From Erythrophleum ivorense (lineage: Eukaryota; Streptophyta; Magnoliopsida; Fabales; Fabaceae): 64,000 bases of DNA. Under the pieces are notes generated by a model. That model worked only from the letters and a program-made list of their open reading frames with translations, searched no databases and was not told where the DNA came from. The stretch is taken from NCBI GenBank assembly GCA_026724425.1, contig JAIUCV010000023.1, positions 3,782,001-3,846,000 on the forward strand, in the 5' to 3' direction. Shown piece after piece: positions 48,215 through 60,632 of the stretch. How positions within the stretch are numbered: position 1 is the first letter of the stretch; each line of letters begins with the position of its first letter. Made by a program: the position numbers and the translations under genes.

Positions 48215-48718
48215 TCCCAATTGGAGATTAATGTAAAAGATGCTCTTGGAGTAAATTGCAGAGTAAAGAGGATTACTCTTCAAAGCCATCAGGTGTTGAT
48301 AAATGTGTTTAGGGATATTGCTTTGCATTTCCAAACCAATACTTTTATATGGGGTGATATTGCTATGTTATCTCTTTAGGAAGTTGTACCACTTGCTACT
48401 AATGATGTTAGGGACCTCAATGTTAATGCTATTATTGATGTTATTGGTCCTTATACCACAGATGAGAAGGATGATTTTTTATGGAGTAGTGTTTTAGGGT
48501 TATTTTTTAAGGATCTTTTTTGACATTGTATTTAGGTAGTTTGTTTTTGTGTATTTTGGAAACATTATGCTGTATTGAGTTTACAATTTTATATGTTTTG
48601 AAAATACATTTTATATATGTAAATATTTTATTATTTTCCTTTATTATTACATCTTAGTGATTTTTTCTTTTTGTTTTATTTTACTTCTATTTATTGTAGG
48701 TAGGTTGCTAGTGATTTC
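48215..48718 (+). other. Athila-like internal segment between inserts
   Basis: About 500 bases of host-element sequence. A 64-codon frame at 48303-48497 has no recognised domain. Confidence 0.35.
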
Positions 48719-51590
48719 TGTAACACCTTGAAATTAATTTAAAGTAATTATGATAAGTTGGGGAATTAGTGTGGGTAATCAAGGAAAATAACTAAGTAGA
48801 AAGGAGAGGTGGAACTTATGGAGGAATAAATTATTAATGTAGGTTTAAGATTTAATTAAGTTAGAAACTTAATCTAGGCCCATAATTAATTTAAGTATGT
48901 CATAGACAAACACTAATAAAGGCCTAATTTGGTTTATCGAGTTAGAAGCCTAAAACCCCATTAAAAATCTTAGAAGTTCTATAACCCAATTCATTAAATC
49001 ATAGCCCAGCAACTAAGAGGGAGCCTAATTAGGCCTTGGGCTGATAGGTTAACCCATTTCTCATTAAAACCTTAAGAGAAAACCCTCATCCCTTACACCA
49101 TTTAGCAGAAATATTTAGAGAGCGAGAAGCAAATTCGGAGGTCCCTTAAAGGCTAGGTTTCCATCACCTTCTTGCCCCTATTTCCTACTTCTAAAGTTAA
49201 AATCATCCAAGGTAACTATTATATAACTTGGCCTTCTTCTCTTTCTCTTCAATTTAACCTGACTAGTTTTTCATTTGGAGCATTTCACCTACACCTCAAA
49301 TTTGATATGGGTTGCTTGATGTTTTCTTGGAGGATTTTCAGAGGTTGAGACTAGAAGAGATATTGGATAAGTATAAACTTCTCATTTTGATATATTTTCT
49401 ACTGGTTTAGGACCCCTATAGCTGATTTATGATATGAGTGATAATTTTATGTGAATTTGCCCAGAATTTGGAGTATTATTATAAGGTTACTGGTGTAGGC
49501 ATAACCAAATCCGAATTTGGTTCTTATAGTGGTTGGGTAAATGTTCTTTAGGTAGTCCCTTTGTGGTTTAATCTTTGAATAATGGGTTTGCTACTATAAA
49601 TGTTAATTAAGAATAATAATGGTTTGGTTTTGTATTCATAGGATGAAGTAGCATTGTTGTCGGCTCTCAAAGAATTGTCTATAAGTGAGGTAACTGGGAT
49701 TAAAGTTAAATTTCATGCAAATGTCTACTTTAATTTTATATCTACTGCACAAGTATGATTTTGAATGCATAATGAATAGTTGGCTATCTAAATTGTATGG
49801 TTGGACCTTGTAAGTTCATGATGGAGCTGTGGTTCGACTGCCACCCTTACATTGTGCTTCGATCGAGCACTGGGTTGTAATTAGATTGCTTGTATACACT
49901 AAGCCCAAGTTGTGCTCATTGGGGAGTTGGTATCATGGATAGGCCTCTCCCAGTGTTAATGAATTTTAACATGTGTAATGTGATTGCTAGTATAGGATAG
50001 TAGCTACTGATAGCCTAATCATTTTATTTGCTGATATGACTATTATTTTGTATGCTTATTTGATTAATTGCGTATATGTTAATTAAATCAAAATATATAA
50101 ATGAAATTTTCTTTTGGTTGCTGATATTTACATCTCATCCCATTTCATGAGCTAACTATTTCAGGTGAAGCAAGTAGATGAGCATCCATGAGCTAAGACC
50201 GTGTGTGGAAAATTCTGCACTTGGATGGATCTAATCTAGGATAGATGCTAATTTTTGTTATTCTTTTGTATAGTATCATTATTATGTAATCATATTGCCA
50301 AGTGTAGGTATTGTGTTTTGGTAAACAACGATGTAACTAATAGGGAATGAGACTTTTTACAACTTGGGATTTGATGTATGCACTTATATTTCTTATATAA
50401 ACCTTGTTGATCCTAAGATATGGTCTATTATCTAAGAATGTAATCATGTGATACCTTAATTGTTGACTTAGACTAGTAATACATGGAATCTATATTGGGA
50501 TTTATATTTGGATGATAATGTTAGTAGTTATGAATCCCTCTTGCTGTTATTGATATATAAATTGCTAATGTATGATAGTAGATGACTAGGAATCAACACT
50601 TAGGATTTGATTTGGCAATGATAAAAATGTTGAGTATATTAGGTAGATGAATGCTATTAGAGCCCTACAAATCAAGGTAGAGTGGCCCTAGAGTGTTGTT
50701 AAAAGTAGAGTTGGAGTGTATGGGGCAAAATTTAAGAGGTATATCTACAAATGAGGGTCACACTGCTGCTGAGAATAACTGAATCGTAGCCAGGAGTCAG
50801 TCAGAAGCAAGAAGTATCGCGGCACAAGATGTCTCGCCACAGCATAAGGCAAAAATTCACCTAGAGAGAGTGACAGAAAGCAACCTTGTTGTGGCACAAT
50901 ATGTTTAACTGCGACACAAGTCGAGGATGTCAAGTAGGGAGTGCTCTAGAGAGTAGACTCGCCATGGCATGAGAAGATCAAGTCATGGTGAGAATTGAGG
51001 GAGGAACATTCTAGGTTCTAGTAGCTAGTTTCGCCGCAGCCAGGTATGGCCCGCCACGCGCGTGGATCATGAAATTTTCTACAGTAGGTTCCAAGATGCT
51101 CTCCCGCCGTGGCACCACATAGGTGAGATTTGCGAAAGTGTGAATAGTAGTTCCTGAGAGCACTTACGCCATAGCATGGGTATACCAAGTCGCGATGGGA
51201 GTCCTCAAACTTGAATTTTAGGTTCCAGTAACTAACTTAGCTATGGTAGGGAAGGTCCAAGTCACGACGAAAGTTTTCAAACTCTTATTTTTGACTTAGA
51301 AACCATAAGATTTACTATTATAATGTTATGTAATAACTTAGAAATATTCATAAGAGGTTTTGTGAGTTGAAATCAATAATGAGATGAATCAAAGGTCTTA
51401 ATTGATATTTAGGATCACTAGAGAATTTGATTAGTTGTGGTTGTTTAGTTAATGACCCTAATAATATCAAAGTTCAAATTTGTCCACTTTTCCCTATTTT
51501 AGTTAATTGTAATAACTTTAGACCTTGATTTATGATAAGTAACCGTATAATTAAGCCTAATCACTGTAATTAAGAATTTGGGTTGTTACA
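48719..51590 (+). mobile_element. Solo LTR, family E copy 2 (2872 bp), TSD ATTTC
   Basis: It begins TGTAACACCTTG and ends GGTTGTTACA. A perfect duplication ATTTC lies at 48714-48718 and 51591-51595. It is collinear with 25529-28507, sharing for example the block CCCAAGTTGTGCTCATT around 49900 and GGCCTCTC around 49940. The 50810-51270 part carries repeated variants of CGCCGTGGCA / CAAGTCGCGA, as in copy 1. There is no ORF. Confidence 0.93.
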
Positions 51591-52611
51591 ATTTCAACAA
51601 AAAAGTGCTACGGTGTTACTATATTGCGACCTTCTAAATAAGAAATAAAAGTAAAACAATTGTTGCATGGTGTTGTTATATTATAACCTCTAGGGATTCT
51701 ATACATTCTTTCCTTAGAAGTATTGTAGAAGGAGTAGTTTTTTACTTTCAAAAAAATTAATTTAGATTTAATTAAGTTTACATTGTTCTTAATTTGTGTT
51801 TTTCTTTGTTTTAAGATTGATGAAAGCTAGAGTTTGGATTTGGATTGTATGTTTTATCTAAGAAAATGCCTAAGGCAACAACAAAGGAAGTTTTCTTTTC
51901 CCTTTAACCTTCTAACCTATGTTTATTATTAAACATTGAGGGCAATAGAGAATGTGCAAAAATTTTGTGAAATATTTGATTATTTGCCTAAGCTTTTAAA
52001 ATTTGCATATTTTTATGTAGTTTTTCATAAATTTTTCCCAACTCCCTTTTTGTTTTTTCCAAATTGAAAGCTACCTTATATTGGTTTTCGTCTGTTTGCT
52101 ATGTTTGATTTTTGATGATGACATTATATTATGGGTGATAAGATGTTAGGAATTTAGGTTGGATGTTATTTAGCATATTAGGCCAAATTATAATGTTTGT
52201 TTGTCTGTGCTTCTTGATAAAATCTTTGCACAAAGCCAAATAGGTCTATCTACTTCTACTGGGTAGTTTATGCATTGTGGACCATATGACTAATTCTGAA
52301 CCTAGGACTTAAGGCAGAATCCTAGGTTGTGTAGGATTTGTGGAAAAAATTTAGGGTTTCTTCGACATGTTGAGTTTGATGAGCTAATTCTTTTAGCATA
52401 CATCACTAGTACTCCTCTAAACCTTCACTGATCATATTTGCATTTAGGATGAAATTTTTTTCTTCTTTTTATTTGCATTATTTTACCCTAAGCCCAAATA
52501 ACCATGATTATATCCCTTTTTCATAAGAATACAATTGAGTTTTCATTGATTTTGAGAGAGACTATGTTATGGTGAAGTGAGTAAAATAAGCATGCATGAG
52601 TGGAGAATCAA
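51591..52611 (+). other. 3' untranslated internal region of the Athila-like element
   Basis: It contains 'TAAACATTGAGGGCAATAGA' near 51931. This recalls the 'cATTGAGGACAATG' text common after the last ORF of plant gypsy elements. It is otherwise non-coding. Confidence 0.45.
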
Positions 52612-55600
52612 TGTAATACCATAAATTTTAGCTCATTCTTGACATTCGTGAGCTTCACATCATCGATTCCATGAGAATGTAATGAAAAAAGGAATAAAAT
52701 AGTGAATATTTTTGCGTTGCGTCATGTATAAAAATTTCATTCAGTATCACGTGAATCGTGTGAGCTCATACTATACTTTCTCATATCTAATTACATGTAT
52801 ACAACTCATTTGCATCATAAAATGTGGCTCACAACTCAAGAAAACCGAAATGAAGCATAAAACATGGAGGTTTATTTTCAGACAGATTTTGCTTCTTTTC
52901 TGTCTAAATTTTGAAAAATCATAACTAATTCTAAAAAAATAAAAATATGCATTCGTGGTCATTGTGGAAAGCTACGAATGTTTAATTCATACTAAAAATA
53001 TTTCCAGACCATAAAATCTATCACAGAGGATGTTTAACATCCAAAAAAGTCCAGAGGTCAAACTGTATTCTGGAACTGCCACAGAATTTTGTAGCAAATT
53101 TTGAAAATGTCCAATTAATGTCAAAAAAATCCAATCCATGAAAATGGTACCAATATGGAAAGCTATGGATGTTAGCTAGAGGAAAAAAAAATTTGCAGAC
53201 CATATCAGGCAGCCCAGACCTTGAAATTCAATAGAACAGTAACTCAGGTTGGGCAAAACTCCTGATACTGGACAGAATGTTCAAAAATTCATATCTCCCT
53301 CTCTAGACCTCCAATTGAGGTGCTTTTAGTTGGCACAAGTCACTGGGAATGTCTATTTTCTCTGTATAAAAATTTTGTGGTAATTGGACATCATTTGCCC
53401 TATGAGTGATAGAATTTAATTTTAGACTAGTGCTATAATACCAAGGCCTAAAACCAAAAAAATTCTCAATTTCAACAATTCGCTAAATATTCCACAGACC
53501 TCCAAAAATTACTAACTTTAGGTTTCCAAAAATCTCTCAATATTCTCTAAATGAATGCCAAATTTCAGACTAAGAAGAGCTCATTTCGATAAAAAGTGAC
53601 GTAACCTCATGAAATGGTCATTTTTGCTCCGTATCAAGAGTCACTTTGGTCTAAATGGCCTCTTCTTGAGTTTGGCACCTCTTGGGTAAGTTTAAAAGTA
53701 TAATTATGACTTGTGGGAGCTGCCTAAATAGTTTTAAATCCCATGCATCTAGATTTAGTTATTCCACATTTAAGAATGCATAGTTGCATCAAGCCATCCA
53801 AGAGCCAATTTGCATAATTCCATGGATTTAGTGTCACATAAGGTCTATATCATATTCATATATCATTTTACATCTGTTTATGGTCTTACATTACAAAAAT
53901 AATATGTACAAGCTCACTTTGACATTCAAATACAAGTAAGGTTACATAATATACAAAATACAATCTCTTAAGGTTTTTGGCTTACACTCTTTGTTTCTTG
54001 AACATCATCTAGGCATTTCAAGATAATGGAAGGAAGGGGAGTGAGATTCTTAGAATCTTCATAGCTTACACACCCATTCATACATACATTCAAAACATAC
54101 ATACATCAAAATCTGAAGTGTACAAACATAAAGTGTATAATACTACATTTCCATGCTACATTTCCACATTAAGCCATTTTTATGCTCTAGAGACTTTTGG
54201 TTTTGCCTCACCCTATTTCTAGGACTTTTGAATTTGCTTTACTCTTGGTCTTAGGACTTTTGACTTAGCCTCACCCATCTAAGGGACTTTTGGTCGAGTC
54301 TCACCCATGCCTTGAGACTTTTGGCATATCCTCACCCACTTTAAGGGACTTTTGGCATCACCTCACCATTGAGAGCCATTCTCACAATCGATGGCATCCA
54401 AGACAACACATTGGTACCAATGCAACCTCAAGATATCAAGTGGCATGCTCTCACATCACAAGAGCATACACAAGCATACAAAAGCATACATATGCGCACA
54501 AGAATGCAAGAAAATGAGGTGGAGAGCTATCTTTCAATTAATGCAAACTTTACTTTGCTAATTCCTTCCCCTCCTTGATTTTACAAGAGCACTTAGGTGG
54601 TTGATTGTTCTCTTGGCCTAGACATCACAAAGAATACATAATCACATAATCGAAGCAAGCCAAGACATCAAACTAAAGCTTAAACACACACTTGGTTTCA
54701 TACTTAGCATTATGGTTCCATAATTGGCCTAATGAAGCAACTCTTGCATTTCAAGTTCTAGGCTCTATTCTCTTATTATTTCTAGGCTTCTTGGACTCAT
54801 TTAAGGTCCTTGGAGCTATCACACATTCAATTGCACAATTGAAAAACTAAGTTACTTCACAAAACACCATTATGGACACCATTGTTCCATCTCCCAATCT
54901 ATGGTTCCTGAACTTTTCCCAATGGTTTCTCTCATCTTCTAACATCATATAAAGTTCCAAACCAAGGCTAGAACAAATTAAAACATCCCCTAGCCTAATG
55001 AACCTAGCTTAACTAAAATATGCACCATAATAGAAGTTCATGGACTTTGTGATTTTTTCTTGATGGGATAGCCAGTTGGGAGGCTTTCTAGAGGTCTTAG
55101 GAGCTTAAGGGAACATTCAAATAGCCAAGGAAACATTCACACAAAATCAGATTTTGTAAAACCCTAGAAAACACTACACTTTTCTAACTTGTTTTCTATT
55201 AATTTTTCTTGGAATTTCTTACCATATTCCATCTCCTCATGGCCTAAAATCCTTGTTCCTTCCTTGTATTTGGACAGAACATCCTCTCCTCCTTTGGTTC
55301 TATTCTTGGTTGAAATACACACAAAGGAAAGGGGAAGAGAAGATGCAACAAAAAGCAAGGATTACCTAGGATTCAAGTGAGCTTTCAAGTGTCTTTCTCC
55401 TTAGTTCTCTTCTCCTTGGCAAATTTGAAATTCTCCCCTTGGTTCTGGACTTAAAATAGAACCAAAAGCTTAACTAAACTATAGAAAGAGAGGAGGAAAG
55501 GAGAGGAACAAGATTAGAGGAAGATGGAGCATGAAAATCTACAAGTTTCCTAACCTTTTCCTTGATTTTTCTCCTTCTTTTCTTTCCCTTTTGATGCACC

Positions 55601-56230
55601 TAAGAGAGCATATCAACTTCTATATTTTGGGCAGAAAATTTCATGCTTAAGAAGGTGGAAGAAAAAAGGAGAAGTGTGTGGGAGTTTCTAGAAGCATACT
55701 TTTCCAAAAATTCTAATTTTGTCCTTTCTTAATGGTAATTTTGTTTTGGCTTCGTTTTAACTTCTTTTTGAGAACTGTTTTTTCTATTATAAAATTGAGG
55801 TTCCCAATTTAATAAAATGCCTTTGAAATTACTCAATTTGGAATTAAAACTTTACCAAACAAATCGATTAAAGTTTAGGTTAACTGACGTTGAAAAACAT
55901 AGATCGGAGGGGCTTTACCAGTCCCGAGGCTTCCCATAGTTTTTAGGGCCTCTGAGAACCTTGGAAAACTTTAAAATTTCATTTAAAAAGCTCTCTTATG
56001 TGGTTTTCTAAAAGTTACACTTATTTACGAAAATACCATTACATTTCGTCAGTTTCTGTCGCAAATTATTTTTCCATCCTAACTCTATTTTTCTTTCCGT
56101 CTGAGTCTAGAATTATCATTTTTAGGAGTCTAGAACTTAATCCAAAATTTTTGGGACATTATCTAGGTCATTTCAGAGGACTTACTTTATATGGCTCATT
56201 TTTCATTTTTCAAAAATTACGTTTATTACA
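52612..56230 (-). mobile_element. Solo LTR, family F (3619 bp), TSD ATCAA
   Basis: The plus strand starts TGTAATACC and ends TTTATTACA (TG...CA). A perfect duplication ATCAA lies at 52607-52611 and 56231-56235. Segments around 53460-53620 and 55720-56050 are distantly similar to family D, in the same orientation. That is why minus orientation is suggested. There is no ORF. A six-unit minisatellite lies at 54188-54375. Confidence 0.88.
54188..54375. repeat. Minisatellite, about 6 x 30 bp
   Basis: Six degenerate units of GACTTTTGGcatanCCTCACCCatctaagg type lie head to tail inside solo LTR F. They are most regular at 54265-54370. Confidence 0.8.
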
Positions 56231-56235
56231 ATCAA

Positions 56236-56896
56236 TGTATATGCAAGATTGCTGTTTGTATATGATTCTACGTCCCTATGTGTAAAATGCAAAGCATTTG
56301 TTAAGGACATAATCATGTGAGGGAAAAAAGGAAAATGGAAATTATAATTAAGATACCCCAAAGTAAGAAAAAGAGGAATTTTGTAGATCAAATCGATCTA
56401 AGTGTAAGGGCATCCAAGGAAAAATAGGCAAAAAAGTAGTGGGAAATTAAAAAGAAGGAAAGAGTCTAGTGAGTATTGTGAGATCTTTTGTTTTTTTAGT
56501 TTCTTAAACTTAATTTCATTCATTTAGAGCTTTGCATGATTTCCCCTATCTTTTTATTGTGATGAACTTTAACCCCCAGGCCAACATTACAACCTATAAA
56601 GACCTAATGATCTACGAGTCATGTATATAGCCTATATTAGTGAAGAGGAAATAGAAAAACAAGCACATGAAGCTCCTAGGCTAAAGATTAGGAGTGTAAT
56701 TTACTTTGCATGTTCTATTTTAACTCTAGTATTTAGACTATTGTATTATACACACACAAATTAGGGGCAATAGAGAAACTCTTATTATATTTTAGACTTT
56801 GAAACTTTATTGCATAGCTTCCGCTTCTTAGTTATTATCATACTATCAACAATTACTAAAAACTACAATTGACATTTGCAATAGCAGGAAACTAGT
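56236..56896 (+). other. Athila-like 3' internal segment
   Basis: Non-coding host-element sequence between solo LTR F and the PPT. It contains 'CCCCCAGGCCAACATTACAA' near 56573. No gene. Confidence 0.35.
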
Positions 56897-56905
56897 ACGG
56901 GGAGG
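56897..56905 (+). other. Polypurine tract of the Athila-like element
   Basis: ACGGGGAGG lies directly before the point where similarity to the 5' LTR begins. This is the expected position for plus-strand priming. Confidence 0.55.
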
Positions 56906-57859
56906 TTTTCAATTTTATGTGCTTATGTAAGGAATTATTACTAGCTTTTATTTGCATTTTTAGTTAAATCTCTATTATTTTGTATTTTGGTAGTAAATAT
57001 TAAGAAATATTAGATTTCATTAGTTTTTAATTATTTTAAATAATTTTTAGTAAATTTAATAATAGCTAATGGATGTGGGCTTTAATTGTAAGTAGTCGGA
57101 AGAGATTGTGACAAAAAAAGGAGCTTAAATGGCCTAAAAACCATCAACTTTAAAGGGCCGTCACCCAAGCAATGCAATAGCTACCATGAGTGTACGAAAG
57201 TGTGCATCACCTAGGCGATGCAAGCTCCATTGCCTCAACGATACATTAAAAATGTGAAATTCCCAATTGTTTCAATTTAAAACATATTTAAACAATCCAT
57301 TAAGAAGAAGCCAAGGAGCTCTTAAATGTCTAGTAGTTGATCCAATGTGAACATTGTGTTTTGTTTAAGCATTCCCTAAAATAAATAAATATACATTAAA
57401 TTAAAAATTTCTCATTTTGGGTTTTTATTTAATGTCATTTCTATTTTAATTTCAGAGTCATTTGAGTCAAAAAATTTTGAGTCAGTTTTATTTTAATTCT
57501 AAGTTATTTATATCATTTGAGTCAAGTTTAATTTTTAGATAAATTTTACTTTAATTTTTGAGTCAAAACATTAAAAAACAAAAGATGAGAAAGAAGGAAA
57601 AAGTTACCCAAAAAAGGGAAGTCTTAATGAATTAATTAACCCAAAAGGACAAGATCTCACCCGATCTTTGAGCCAAGTTAAAGTTAAAAAGGAAGAAGGG
57701 GAAATTAAGGAAAATATAAAACTCTTATTTATGTTTATCTTATTTTCTTTAACCCATTTAAGAGAAATTTTGTTTTGGGCTTGTTTGGACAAGACTTAGG
57801 CTTTTGTTTTAAAATTAGGTGACGTTAGTTTGAGTCTTTTGAGAGTTTAAGCTTACTAC

Positions 57860-58353
57860 TGGTGAAGGCCGAATGCCATTTTATGTCCATTTTGTGATAA
57901 ATGGAAAAAAGAAGAAGAAGAATCAATACGCAAAATTTCTCCGGTGTCTTGTTTCCTTTCCGCATCCGACGAAAAGAGCAGGGCAGAAAACGCTGAGCGA
58001 CAACGGACAGAGCAGAAGACATCCAACTTTGCAGAGGCAGTGGAGGATGAAGGAAGGACCAGCGCATGGAGGGGAAGACGACAAGAGCTGGCTGATTGCA
58101 CGGAATGTCCCCTCAAGGACCGGTACCTCTCAACCAAATCCCAACAAATCCGTTGGCATGCGTTCTCTGTAGCTACAAAAGGACGAAGCAACCGAAATTG
58201 GAAAAAGAAAAACGTAGAAATTGACCGTGAGAGACCAGAAATTGAGAGGAGAGCCGAGGGACGCTGTAGAGAGGCAGGGAGAAGCTGATTCGGACTGATA
58301 GTTGGGAGTTTTGGTAGCGACTTAATGAACTGAGCAGTTGGAATTTCCTCAAG
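57860..58353 (+). other. Gene-like, CpG-retaining leader exon (candidate)
   Basis: Compared with everything around it, this stretch is GC-richer and keeps many CG dinucleotides (for example CCGCATCCGACG and GCTGAGCGACAACGG). It ends in TCAAG|GTAATG, a good splice donor at 58354. Several overlapping ORFs of 80-115 codons exist on both strands, but none shows a recognisable domain. I read it as a 5' UTR exon or promoter-proximal segment of a captured or resident gene, not as CDS. Confidence 0.4.
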
Positions 58354-59545
58354 GTAATGTTTCTCGTTTTTCTCTGAATTCCCAATCCTTCTGGATATTC
58401 TGTTATCATGCCTTTGTTACACAATTTCATTTTGTGAAGGAAGATTCAAATGAAATTTTGGTAGTCTTGGCTCAATGCGTTTAGATTTGTGTGATGGATC
58501 CTGAGTTAATTTTCGACCATTTACCCTCTTTTTTTTTTTTTTTTTTCATTTGATGCTGTGTGTGGGGGTTTAGAATAAATTTGATGTTTGAGTGAGTGCC
58601 TGTACTGATTGCCAATTTGGGTTGAAATTTTCTTTATCTTGCTTCAGTTATAATCATTTGATACAAGAACATGGGACGTGGACCTTTTCTTTATCTTAAG
58701 TTATTCTGTGACATTATATTTTGGCCTGATATTCGATTGATGTTGCTCCTGAAAATAGATATCCGAATTTGGTTGATTATCAAATACTTGGACCCTTGAA
58801 TTGGCAATTGGTTAAGCTGAAATCGGCTTCAAATATGATCACCATGTATTGTTTGCTAATCTCAAGTGTTGTCTCATGAATTTGTGTAATCTGAGTTGGT
58901 TGTGCTTAACGTGGCTTTGGCTATGCATTGCCAACATCCTTGTTTTGATTTGCTATCTGTTGAGGATATTTGGGGTGGTAAGGTCGAAATTGTTGAGTTG
59001 ATTGTTCATGTTGCTAAGGAAGGGTAAAATTAAATAAGAGGGAGGCTTGAGAACCGTGTACTCAATGTGTTCTGTATTGTTATTTTTACCTTGCCTCCTG
59101 AGTAATTGATCTGCTGAGCTGTGGTGAGTATGATAGCCTTAAAGTGGTATATTGATGCATGAATAAGGATTGTGGTTATTTAGCTCTGCTTCCTCTGCTC
59201 CTCTGTTTTGCCCAAGAATTCTCTCTCTCTTCTTTTTTTCTTAATTAAAAATAATGTGAGGAAGCGGGCTAACCACCTGGGTTTAACTTTAATTGGATAC
59301 ATTGAATGCTGTATTTTAGACGTCAAATTGCTTTGTTTCTTTGTGTCCCTTAAGATCCTTCCATTTTCCACTAATGAAAGTGGTGACATGGGAATACTCA
59401 TGGATTTATTTAGCGTTATTTAGGAAGTACAAGCACTGGACCCAACTTTAGGATGTGTTATTTGGGTTCAGTCATGTTTGCTGATTGTAGTTTTGATGCT
59501 GCGTTTTGTCATTATTCTGATTGGGTTTGCGTAATGTGTTGACAG

Positions 59546-59647
59546 TGCTTTGGACCGGAATATTAAAGTTGCGTCTGATGGGAATCATAAGTGTATTACT
59601 ATTCCCCGTTGGTTGCCCTGTGCTTATATTTCAAGTTCACCATTGGG
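59546..59647 (+). CDS. Candidate coding exon of an unrecognised gene fragment
   Basis: The segment is preceded by TGTTGACAG (acceptor) and followed by GTGAGT (perfect donor). It is open in one frame, beginning ALDRNIKVASDGNHKCITIP. It would splice after a 1192-bp intron to the leader exon ending at 58353, or to an exon I cannot see. No start codon lies in it and no following exon was identified, so this is a partial gene at best. The function is unknown. It lies inside the 4.8-kb insert. Confidence 0.35.
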
Positions 59648-60313
59648 GTGAGTCAAATGAACCATGTTATACTTATGTTTGTCTCCCTGTCAGCACGTTG
59701 TTCCTTAAAAATAGTGCTTTTGATTATCAACTTTGCCCAAGATTTAGTTACCTTCATTTAGTAATGGCATGAGAAAAGGGAGCTTGTGGCCCGTAACATG
59801 AGATTTTCTGGATACTTTGTGCGATGAATGCCATTTGAGAGACCGAAGTAAAACAAGAAATGTTTACTTTTAGTGGTACATGCACTTTATTCTTGTAAAG
59901 GAAAAAGTAAAGAATGTCGCTGTTTTGATTGGATTTGAGTATGCCTTAATTTTGTTTCATTTTAGGTTTGTATGATAGTAAGTAAAACTGATAATGTTAT
60001 GGAATTGATTAGGAGCTTGAATTGCCTTCTTTTTTATTTTTATTTTTTTTCTCCTTTTCATTGTTAAACTGAAAAAAGTGAACCAAATATTTTGATATAT
60101 TGGCTGCTCTCATAAATTTAAATCTGAATTTGATAGGGTTGAGTATGAAATTGGATTAAACTTTGCATAGGCAATGCTGGCATCTTATTGATTCAGGGTA
60201 CGAATTGGGTTTGGTATCTAATGCCTATTGTTTTACTTATTGTGAATTTGGACATGATTGAATCCCACTTGAAAATATTTTTTTGTAAGAACATATTTTA
60301 TAACTGATACTAA
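59648..60313. other. Intron-like, non-coding part of the insert
   Basis: Unique-looking AT-rich sequence with no recognised domain or repeat partner in the window. Confidence 0.35.
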
Positions 60314-60632
60314 GGGCCTGTTTGATTTGATTCTGCAAAACAGTTTTTTTGTTTTCAAGAACAAAAAAATAAAAAAATTTGTTTGATAATGTGTTTTTAA
60401 TGAAGTGTTTTGTAAAATAAAAAAATAAAATTTTGTTTTCAAAAACAAAAAACTCAGAACACTTTTTAAGTGTTTTGTAATTTTTGTTCTACAGAATCAA
60501 GTAAAAAATAAAAAATAATTATTTTTTAAAATAATGATTCAAACAGATTTTTTAATTTTTTTGTTCTCAAAACTTGTTCTTGAAAACATATGTTTTGAAA
60601 ACATTAAAACAAAAACAATTTCAAACAGGTCC
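60314..60632. mobile_element. Tourist-like MITE (319 bp), TSD TAA
   Basis: The terminal inverted repeats are GGGCCTGTTTG (left) and CAAACAGGTCC (right). The flanks are TAA on both sides (60311-60313 and 60633-60635). The interior is A/T-rich with mirrored TTGTTTTC/GAAAACA motifs. The TIR and 3-bp TAA duplication fit PIF/Harbinger-related MITEs. It lies inside the 4.8-kb insert, so it is either younger than that insert or arrived with it. Confidence 0.8.

Noticed and set aside
57856..58288. Overlapping ORFs of 80-114 codons on both strands
   Set aside because: No domain is recognised, frames overlap on both strands, and the segment ends in a splice donor. Better read as leader exon or promoter DNA.
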